From: Paracoccus shanxieyensis
Lineage (GTDB): Bacteria > Pseudomonadota > Alphaproteobacteria > Rhodobacterales > Rhodobacteraceae
Reading direction: 5' to 3'
Length of the DNA: 54,740 bases
Assembly: GCF_009711265.1 (NCBI RefSeq)
Contig: NZ_WMII01000020.1
Location: 1 to 54,740, forward strand
The first letter of the stretch is position 1. Every line of letters begins with the position of its first letter. The notes under the pieces were generated by a model. It was not told the DNA's origin. It saw nothing but the letters and a program-made list of their open reading frames with translations, and did not search any database. Below are positions 48,322 to 54,740 of the stretch, in pieces. Position numbers and translations under genes: made by a program.

Positions 48322-48382
48322 CGTTGTGGCTCCTTGGTGAGTTGCATCGTCCTTCTGAACGGACGTTCGCTCCGGTCGCGAC

Positions 48383-48401
48383 GCTTATCAACTCTATAAG
48401 C
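48383..48401. promoter_or_regulatory. Inverted repeat in the divergent late-gene control region
   Basis: GCTTAT (48383-48388) and ATAAGC (48396-48401) surround a TATAAG that could be a -10 element for the terminase operon 32 bp downstream. A GAAC-N4-GTTC palindrome lies nearby at about 48358-48369. Both are short and unverified. Confidence 0.3.
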
Positions 48402-48432
48402 ACATGATCTTGAATGATAATCGGAGCCGTCG

Positions 48433-49029
48433 ATGCAGGGCATGAGCGAGCGCCAGTACGCCGCGCATGTCGGGCTGTCGCGCGGCGCGATCCAGAAGGC
48501 GAAGACGGCCGAGCGGCTGGTCCTCTATCCGGACGGCAGCATCAACGCGGCGGCCAGCGACGCCCGGCGTGCCGAGACAACGGACCCGTCGAAGACGAGA
48601 AAGCCGCCCGCGCCGAAGCTGAAGCCCGTCCCCGAGGCGGCGGTGGCGGCCGTCGGCGACACGCTCCGCGAACAGGGTCTGGCAGTCCCCGCCGTCGGCG
48701 GCGGCACGACCTTCCTGCAGGCCAAGACCGCGAACGAGGTGCTGAAGGCGCAGGAACGGCGCATCCGGCTCCAGAATCTGAAGGGGGAGTTGATCGAAAG
48801 GGCCCGCGCGCTGGCGCTGGTGTTCCGCCTCGCGCGGGAGGAACGGGACGCATGGGTGAACTGGCCCGCGCGTGCGGCGGCGCTGATGGCGGCCGAGTTC
48901 TCGGCCTCGTGCAGCGACGCGACGGGCCAGCAGATCACCGTGGAGCCAGCCGCGATGCAGAAGGTGCTGGAGAAACATGTACGCGCCCACCTCGACGAAC
49001 TCGCCGAGGTCCGGCCCGACTTCCGGTGA
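48433..49029 (+). CDS. Phage terminase small subunit
   Basis: 198 aa. An N-terminal helix-turn-helix like Nu1 (MSERQYAAHVGLSRGAIQKAKTAERLVLYPDG) that recognises the packaging site, then a Pro/Lys linker and a helical oligomerisation part (TFLQAKTANEVLKAQERRIRLQNLKGELIERARAL), and a segment with RDAWVNWPARAAALMAAEF near the end. Lambda Nu1-type layout. The large subunit gene starts 52 bases inside its end. Confidence 0.88.
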   Translation: MQGMSERQYAAHVGLSRGAIQKAKTAERLVLYPDGSINAAASDARRAETTDPSKTRKPPAPKLKPVPEAAVAAVGDTLREQGLAVPAVGGGTTFLQAKTANEVLKAQERRIRLQNLKGELIERARALALVFRLAREERDAWVNWPARAAALMAAEFSASCSDATGQQITVEPAAMQKVLEKHVRAHLDELAEVRPDFR

Positions 49030-50980
49030 TGATGATGGCCTGACGGACTTCGATGGCGCGGGCGAGATCCTGCGCGCATGGGGCAACGGGCTGCGGCCCG
49101 ACCCGGACCTGACCGTCTCGGAATGGGCGGACCGGCACCGAATGCTCTCGGGTCGCGCCTCGGCCGAGCCCGGGCGATACCGCACGGTGCGCACGCCCTA
49201 TATGCGCGAGATCATGGACCGGCTGTCGCCGGGCGATCCCACGCAGCGGATCGTGTTCATGAAGGCCGCGCAGGTCGGGGCGACCGAGGCGGGCAACAAC
49301 TGGATCGGCTTCGCGATCCATCAGGCGCCGGGTCCGATGCTGGCCGTCCAGCCGACGGTGGAACTGGCGAAACGCAACTCGCGGCAGCGGATCGACCCGT
49401 TGATAGACGAGAGCCCCGAGCTGCGGGAGCGGGTCAAACCGGCGCGCTCGCGGGACGCGGGCAACACCATGCTGTCGAAGGAGTTTGCGGGTGGCATCCT
49501 GATCATGACCGGGGCCAACTCGGCGGTCGGGCTGAGGTCCACACCGGCGCGCTACATATTTCTGGACGAGGTCGATGCGTATCCCGCGTCCGCCGACGAG
49601 GAAGGCGATCCGGTCACGCTGGCGGAAGCCCGGTCGCTGACCTTCGCCCATCGGCGCAAGGTGTTCCTGGCCTCGACGCCCACCATCCGGGGTTTGAGCC
49701 GGATCGAGCGCGAATACGAGGCCAGCGATCAGCGCCGGTATTTCGTGCCGTGCCCGCATTGCGGCGCGATGCAATGGCTGAAGTTCGACCGGCTGCGCTG
49801 GCAGAAGGGCCGCCCGGAGACGGCGGAGTATCACTGCGAGGGCTGCGACGCGGCAATCGCGGAACACCACAAGACGGCGATGCTGGAGGGGGGCGAATGG
49901 CGCGCGACCGCCACGGCCGCCGATCCGACCACGGTCGGGTATCACCTCTCGGCGCTCTATTCGCCGATCGGCTGGCTGAGCTGGGAGCGGATCGTGCGGG
50001 CATGGGACGCAGCACAGGGGTCGGACGAGGCGATCAAGGCCTTCCGCAACACGATCCTCGGCGAGACCTGGGTCGAGACCGGCGAAGCGCCGGACTGGCA
50101 GCGGCTCTACGACCGCCGCGAGCGCTGGACATCCGGCACCGTGCCAGCGGGCGGGCTGTTCCTGACCGCCGGGGCCGACGTGCAGAAGGACCGGATCGAG
50201 GTCGACGTCTGGGCCTGGGGTCGCGGGCTCGAAAGCTGGCTTGTCGATCACGTCGTGATCGAGGGCGGGCCGGACCGGCATGACGCATGGTCGGAGCTGA
50301 CCGCGCTGCTCGACCGGTCCTGGCCGCACGAGCGCGGCGCGCATCTTCGGATCGCGCGGCTCGCCATCGACACGGGCTACGAGGCCCCGGCGGTCTATTC
50401 CTGGTCGCGGGCGCAGGGGTTTGCGCAGGTGTCGCCGGTCAAGGGCGTCGAGGGGTTCAACCGCTCGAGCCCGGTGTCGGGGCCGACCTTCGTCGACGCG
50501 ACCGAGGGTGGCAAACGCCTGCGGCGCGGCGCCCGGCTCTGGACCGTGGCGGTGTCGACCTTCAAGGCCGAGACCTACCGCTTCCTGCGGCTGGCGCGGC
50601 CGACCGAGGAGGAGATGGACGACGGGGCGGCATTCCCGCCCGGCTCGGTGCACCTGCCGCATTGGGTCGAGAACGAATGGCTGAAGCAGTTCGTGGCCGA
50701 ACAGCTGGTGACGGTGCGCACGAAGCGCGGCTTCGCCCGGCTGGAATGGCAGAAGCTGCGCGAGCGCAACGAGGCGCTGGACTGCCGGGTCTATGCCCGC
50801 GCCGCCGCCTGGATCGCCGGCGCGGACCGCTGGCCCGACGAGAAATGGCGCGACCTCGAGGATCAGCTCGGGGCCGCTCCCACCGACACCGATCCCGCCG
50901 GACAGATCAACCGGCCGGGACAGGCCCCGCAGGGCAAGCGCCGCTCCGACTGGCTCGGACGGCGTGGAGGATGGTTTTGA
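48977..50980 (+). CDS. Phage terminase large subunit, GpA type
   Basis: 667 aa, motor and nuclease that cuts and packages phage DNA. Seen: LTVSEWADRHRMLSGRASAEPGRYRT, a Walker A-like MKAAQVGATEAGNNW at about 94-108, Walker B in RYIFLDEVDAYP at about 193, coupling-like FLASTPTIRGLSRIEREY, a zinc-like CPHCGAMQ pair with CEGCDAAIAEH, and the nuclease half with TAGADVQKDRIEVDVWAWGRG and AIDTGYEAPAVYSW. This is the lambda GpA family, so cos packaging is likely, in line with a Nu1-like small subunit. Confidence 0.94.
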   Translation: MYAPTSTNSPRSGPTSGDDDGLTDFDGAGEILRAWGNGLRPDPDLTVSEWADRHRMLSGRASAEPGRYRTVRTPYMREIMDRLSPGDPTQRIVFMKAAQVGATEAGNNWIGFAIHQAPGPMLAVQPTVELAKRNSRQRIDPLIDESPELRERVKPARSRDAGNTMLSKEFAGGILIMTGANSAVGLRSTPARYIFLDEVDAYPASADEEGDPVTLAEARSLTFAHRRKVFLASTPTIRGLSRIEREYEASDQRRYFVPCPHCGAMQWLKFDRLRWQKGRPETAEYHCEGCDAAIAEHHKTAMLEGGEWRATATAADPTTVGYHLSALYSPIGWLSWERIVRAWDAAQGSDEAIKAFRNTILGETWVETGEAPDWQRLYDRRERWTSGTVPAGGLFLTAGADVQKDRIEVDVWAWGRGLESWLVDHVVIEGGPDRHDAWSELTALLDRSWPHERGAHLRIARLAIDTGYEAPAVYSWSRAQGFAQVSPVKGVEGFNRSSPVSGPTFVDATEGGKRLRRGARLWTVAVSTFKAETYRFLRLARPTEEEMDDGAAFPPGSVHLPHWVENEWLKQFVAEQLVTVRTKRGFARLEWQKLRERNEALDCRVYARAAAWIAGADRWPDEKWRDLEDQLGAAPTDTDPAGQINRPGQAPQGKRRSDWLGRRGGWF

Positions 50981-51189
50981 TGACCGACTGGACGGAAACC
51001 GAGCTTTCGGCGCTGCGCCGGGCCTACGCCAGCGGCACGACGCGGGTGAGCTATGACGGCAAGTCCGTCGACTACGGCTCCGCCGAGGATCTGCTCGCCC
51101 GCATCCGCACCATCGAACGCGCCATCGCGGGCACCACGCGGCCGTTGCCGGTGGCCGGGCTGGCGGGCTTTTCGCGCGGGGATCGCTGA
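50980..51189 (+). CDS. Phage head-tail joining protein, gpW-like
   Basis: 69 aa. LSALRRAYASGTTRVSYDGKSVDYGSAEDLLARIRTIERAIAG is the gpW-style alpha-beta-alpha unit that closes the head after packaging. It lies between terminase and portal genes as in lambda, starting in TGATG with the terminase stop and sharing a base with the portal start. Confidence 0.85.
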   Translation: MTDWTETELSALRRAYASGTTRVSYDGKSVDYGSAEDLLARIRTIERAIAGTTRPLPVAGLAGFSRGDR

Positions 51190-52745
51190 TGTCGGCAAAC
51201 TGGTTCGACAGGGCCATTGCCTCCGTCGCCCCTCGGGCCGCCGCCAGGCGCGTGCTGGCCCGTCAGGCCTTCGAGACCCTCACACGGGGCTATGACGGGG
51301 CCGCGAAAGGCCGACGGACAGAGGGCTGGCGGGCGCCGGGGTCCTCCGCCGACACCGAGATCGGCGTCGCCGGGGCGCTGCTGCGTGACCGGATGCGGGA
51401 CCTCGTGCGCAACAACCCGCATGCGGCCAAGGCCGTGGCGGTGCTGGTGAACAACATCATCGGCGCCGGCATCATGCCGCGCGCCGCGAGCGGCGACGAC
51501 ACGCTCGACCGGAAGGTGGACGCGCTGTTCGAACGCTGGACAGCGGATTGCGACGCTGATGGTCAACTCGACTTCTACGGTCTGCAGACGCTGATCTGCC
51601 GCGAGATGGTCGAGGCGGGTGAGGTGCTGGTGCGCCGCCGCCTGCGGCGTGCGAGCGACGGCCTTCCGGTGCCGCTGCAATTGCAGGTGCTGGAGGCCGA
51701 CTTCCTCGACGCCACGAAATCCGGCGTCCTCGGCGCGGGACGCCTCGTGCAGGGGATCGAGTTCGACCCGGTCGGCAAACGCCGGGCCTACTGGCTGCAT
51801 GCCGAGCATCCGGGCGACGCCTACGGGGCCTTGCAGAACGGGTTGCAGAGCCGCCCGGTCCCCGCGTCAGAGATCGCCCATGTCTACGAGAAGCAGCGCA
51901 CGCAGGCGCGCGGCGTTCCCTGGGGTGCGCCGGTCATCCGGTCCTTGCGCGATCTCGACGATTACGAGTTGGCGGAACTGGTCCGCAAGAAGACCGAGGC
52001 CTGCGTGACCGCCATCGTCTTCGGCGACGACGAGGCGCAACAGGGCATCGCGCCCTCCGTGGTCGATGCCGACGGCAACCGGGTGGAACAGTTCGAGCCG
52101 GGGCTGATCGCCTATGCCCGCGGCGGCAAGGACATCCGCTTCAACCAGCCCTCGGCGACGGGCGGCTACGGCGAATACAAGCGCGCGAGCCTGCACACGA
52201 TCTCGGCAGGCTTCCGGGTGCCCTACGAGCTGCTGACCGGGGACCTGTCCCAGGTGAACTATTCCTCGATCCGGGCGGGGCTAGTGGAGTTCCGCCGCAT
52301 GATCGATGCCGTGCAGTGGCAGCTCTTCATCCCGATGTTCTGCGCGCCGGTCTGGCGCTGGTTCACGGAAGCGGCATGGGCCGCAGGCCAGATCCCGTCG
52401 CCGACCGTGCCGGTCGAGTGGTCGCCCCCGAAGTTCGAGGCGGTCGATCCCCAGAAGGACGCGATGGCGAACCTGCTGTCGATCCGCTCCGGCACCATGA
52501 CGCTGGCCGAGGTGATCGCGAAACAGGGCCGCAACCCCGACGCGGTGCTCGCCGAGATCGCCGCGACCAACGCCAAGCTGGACGCGCTCGGGCTGGTGCT
52601 CGACAGCGACCCGCGCCGCGTCACCAAGACCGGCAGCGCGCAGACCAGCGATCCGTCGAATGACCCGGCCGCCGACGAACAGGACACCGACGACCCGGCC
52701 GCCGGCGCGGACAATGACCCGGCGCAGGCCGACCAACAGGACTGA
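51189..52745 (+). CDS. Phage portal protein, lambda gpB type
   Basis: 518 aa. Family features: RDLVRNNPHAAKAVAVLVNNIIGAGI near the start, EAGEVLVRRRL, LQLQVLEADFLDA, GVPWGAPVIRSLRDLDDYELAELVRKK, a middle Gly-rich part, FRVPYELLTGDLSQVNYSSIRAGLVEFRR, and PKFEAVDPQKDAMANLLSIRSGTMTLAEVIAKQGRNP near the end. The C-terminal 50 residues are acidic and low in complexity (DPAADEQDTDDPAAGADND). It forms the dodecameric vertex through which DNA enters. Confidence 0.93.
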   Translation: MSANWFDRAIASVAPRAAARRVLARQAFETLTRGYDGAAKGRRTEGWRAPGSSADTEIGVAGALLRDRMRDLVRNNPHAAKAVAVLVNNIIGAGIMPRAASGDDTLDRKVDALFERWTADCDADGQLDFYGLQTLICREMVEAGEVLVRRRLRRASDGLPVPLQLQVLEADFLDATKSGVLGAGRLVQGIEFDPVGKRRAYWLHAEHPGDAYGALQNGLQSRPVPASEIAHVYEKQRTQARGVPWGAPVIRSLRDLDDYELAELVRKKTEACVTAIVFGDDEAQQGIAPSVVDADGNRVEQFEPGLIAYARGGKDIRFNQPSATGGYGEYKRASLHTISAGFRVPYELLTGDLSQVNYSSIRAGLVEFRRMIDAVQWQLFIPMFCAPVWRWFTEAAWAAGQIPSPTVPVEWSPPKFEAVDPQKDAMANLLSIRSGTMTLAEVIAKQGRNPDAVLAEIAATNAKLDALGLVLDSDPRRVTKTGSAQTSDPSNDPAADEQDTDDPAAGADNDPAQADQQD

Positions 52746-52748
52746 CCC

Positions 52749-54740
52749 ATGGACACGATGATCGAACTGCCGGCCATGCGCCGGTCGGCGGAGCTTGCGC
52801 CGAACACGGCCGACGCCGACAGCCGCACCGTCGAGGTGGTCTGGTCGGCGGGCGCGCGCGTCCGCCGCGCGACCTTCTTCGGCGAGCCATACGACGAGGA
52901 ACTGAGCCTCGACCCGGCCCATGTCCGCCTCGACCGGCTGAACGCGGGCGCGCCGTTCCTGAAGGTGCACGAGCTCGACACGCTCGACGCGGTGATCGGC
53001 TCGGTCGTGCCGGGCTCGGCGCGGATCGAGAACGGGCGCGGCATCGCGCTGGTCCGGATCAGCGAGCGCGCCGATGTCGAGCCGATCTGGCGCGACATCC
53101 AGGCCGGGCACATCCGCGCGGTCTCGATCGGCTACCAGGTCCACCGTTTCGAGGTCTCGAAGCCCGAGGCCGCGCGCGAACTCTGGCGGGCGGTGGACTG
53201 GACCCCCTTCGAGGTCTCCGCCGTCGCGGTCGGCGCCGATCCCGCCGCGGGTTTCCGCGCCCAGCACCCCCTTCACGACTGCGTCCTTCACCGCCGGGAC
53301 GCCCCCACACCGCAAGGAGCATCCCCGATGACGGACAAGACCCAGACCCCGGCGAGCGACGCCGCCAAGGCAACCACCACCCAGCCGACCGAGCCGGTCG
53401 CAACCGAGGACACCCCCATGACCGAGCCGAAACCGGCTGCGCCCGACCCGAAGGTCGCGGCCAGCGAGACGCGCAGCCAGCCGAAGCCGCAGGCAACTCC
53501 CGCGCCCGACACCGAGGCGGTCGCCACCCGCGCCCGCGAAGCCGAGCGTGATCGCGTCTCCACCATCTACGATCTGGCCGGGCGGCTGAACCTGGAACGC
53601 GGCTTCGCCGAGGACCTGGTGAAGCGCGGCGTCAGCGTCGACGAGTCCCGCCGCCTGATCCTCGACCAGGTCGCGGCGAAGTCGGACGAGACCCGGACTT
53701 TCCCGCATGTCTCCGTCCCCCTCGGCGGCCGGGACGAGCGGATCACCCGCCGCGACGCGGTGGCGAACGCGCTCCTGCACCGCTACAGCCCGACGCTCTT
53801 CCAGCTGGAGGACGCCGCCCGGCAGTATCGCGGCATGACCCTGCTGGAACTCGCTCGCGAAAGCCTCGGCAATGCCGGGGTCAACACGCGGGGTCTTTCG
53901 CGCGACGAGGTGGCGACGCGCGCGCTGCACTCGACCTCGGACTTCCCCGAGATCCTCTCGGCGGTCACCAACAAGACGCTGCGGCAGGCTTACGAGGCGT
54001 ATCCCCGCACGTTCATGCTGTTCTGCCGCCAGGTGCTCGCCACCGACTTCAAGGCGATGCACCGGGTGCAGCTCGGCGAAGCGCCGCAGCTGCTGGAGGT
54101 CGGCGAGAGCGGCGAGTTCAAGCGCGGCACGCTCGGCGAGAGCAAGGAGAGCTACAAGGTCAAGACCTATGGCCGGGTGGTCGCCATCACCCGCCAGACC
54201 CTGATCAACGACGATCTCGACGCCTTCACCCGGATCCCGGCGATGTACGGCAACTCCATCGCCCAGCTGGAGTCGGACGTGGTCTGGGGCATCATCACCG
54301 CCAACCCGGCGATGGCCGACGGCAACGCGCTGTTCCACACCACGCACAAGAACCTGGCAGGCACCGGCGCGGCGCTCGATGTCAGCAGCGTCGGTGCGGC
54401 CCGCGCGGCGATGGCGAAGCAGACCGGGCTCGACAAGAAGACGGTGCTGAACGTCCGCCCGGCCTTCCTGATCGTGCCCGCCTCGCTGGAACTGAAGGCC
54501 GAGCAGCTGGTCGCCCAGAACCTGGTGCCCGCCGCGACCTCCAGCGTGGTGCCGCAGTCGATCCGCACGCTTTCGCCGATCAGCGAGCCGCGGCTCGACG
54601 CCGCCAGCGAGAGCGCCTGGTATCTGGCGGCCAGCCCGAACCAGATCGACACCATCGAGTACGCCTATCTCGAGGGCCAGCAGGGCGCCTATATCGAGAC
54701 GCGCAACGGCTTCGACGTCGACGGGGTCGAGATCAAGTGC
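52749..54740 (+). CDS. Prohead protease/major capsid fusion, cut by window end
   Basis: 664 codons with no stop before the edge. Residues 1-185 are a prohead serine protease (LDRLNAGAPFLKVHE with a candidate His, and HIRAVSIGYQVHRFE with a candidate Ser). Residues 190-260 are a charged Pro/Thr/Glu linker. From about 260 comes a coiled scaffold-like part (AREAERDRVSTIYDLAGRLNLERGFAEDL) and then the capsid domain (MLFCRQVLATDFKAMHRVQLGEAPQLLEVGESGEFKRGTLGE, TRQTLINDDLDAFTRIPAMYGN). This matches fused protease-capsid proteins of phages. An internal start with AAGGAG at 53314 could also yield the scaffold-capsid part alone. Confidence 0.92.
   Translation, partial: MDTMIELPAMRRSAELAPNTADADSRTVEVVWSAGARVRRATFFGEPYDEELSLDPAHVRLDRLNAGAPFLKVHELDTLDAVIGSVVPGSARIENGRGIALVRISERADVEPIWRDIQAGHIRAVSIGYQVHRFEVSKPEAARELWRAVDWTPFEVSAVAVGADPAAGFRAQHPLHDCVLHRRDAPTPQGASPMTDKTQTPASDAAKATTTQPTEPVATEDTPMTEPKPAAPDPKVAASETRSQPKPQATPAPDTEAVATRAREAERDRVSTIYDLAGRLNLERGFAEDLVKRGVSVDESRRLILDQVAAKSDETRTFPHVSVPLGGRDERITRRDAVANALLHRYSPTLFQLEDAARQYRGMTLLELARESLGNAGVNTRGLSRDEVATRALHSTSDFPEILSAVTNKTLRQAYEAYPRTFMLFCRQVLATDFKAMHRVQLGEAPQLLEVGESGEFKRGTLGESKESYKVKTYGRVVAITRQTLINDDLDAFTRIPAMYGNSIAQLESDVVWGIITANPAMADGNALFHTTHKNLAGTGAALDVSSVGAARAAMAKQTGLDKKTVLNVRPAFLIVPASLELKAEQLVAQNLVPAATSSVVPQSIRTLSPISEPRLDAASESAWYLAASPNQIDTIEYAYLEGQQGAYIETRNGFDVDGVEIKC
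53314..53330 (+). promoter_or_regulatory. Internal ribosome-binding site and ATG in the protease-capsid gene
   Basis: AAGGAG at 53314-53319, eight bases, then ATG at 53328-53330 in the same frame as the full gene, opening MTDKTQTPAS at the start of the linker. A consensus Shine-Dalgarno exactly at the domain boundary is unlikely to be random. Confidence 0.6.

Overview
The window reads as the chromosome of a GC-rich alphaproteobacterium of the Rhodobacterales. Paracoccus or a close relative is the best guess, made from protein style, codon use and gene order; no rRNA or marker gene confirms the genus. It falls into four blocks: the end of one mobile element, a core iron/nitrogen region with a tRNA, a restriction-modification island, and a large tailed-phage prophage that runs off the right edge.

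1-1690 holds a P4-type tyrosine integrase. 2031-12049 and on to 17524 is an iron block. A siderophore-interacting reductase is divergent from a four-gene ferric-siderophore ABC importer (binding protein, two permeases, ATPase, all overlapping or nearly so) that is followed by a TonB-dependent receptor. Facing them is a tight three-gene operon: a very large glutamate-synthase-like protein, a CysJ-type diflavin reductase and a remote HemS/ChuX-like protein. There is no GltD, so the diflavin protein may feed electrons to the GltB-like one. A tRNA-Ser(GCU) with promoter and terminator follows at 18006-18095.

18367-25493 is a type I R-M island: a GIY-YIG/DUF4357 protein, a lone Phd-type antitoxin, then hsdM, hsdS and hsdR overlapping by 4 bp each. 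hsdS carries two different tandem repeats between its two target-recognition domains. One is a 12-bp unit that changes spacer length. The other is a 7-bp unit that changes the reading frame. The two recognition domains also resemble each other closely. This is the strongest sign here of a phase-variable system.

25542-27881 is a four-gene serine-recombinase cassette (small protein, DUF2924, recombinase, HTH protein), each gene overlapping the next by ATGA. 28042-30178 is an overlapping pair of unrecognised genes, the second with a cysteine cluster and a winged-helix end. This pair is the best candidate for an undescribed unit.

30287-54740 is the prophage. The early operon encodes a sigma-like factor, small proteins, a Sak4-like ATPase with an SSB-like partner, a Cas4-like nuclease, a helicase and a Toprim/VirE primase-helicase. 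It ends at a terminator facing an HTH-ImmA/IrrE repressor-protease operon. A 300-bp control region with many GTTGGGG repeats separates that operon from a RuvC-like resolvase and two phage methyltransferases. Late genes are the terminase subunits, gpW-like joiner, portal, and a prohead-protease/major-capsid fusion cut by the window end.
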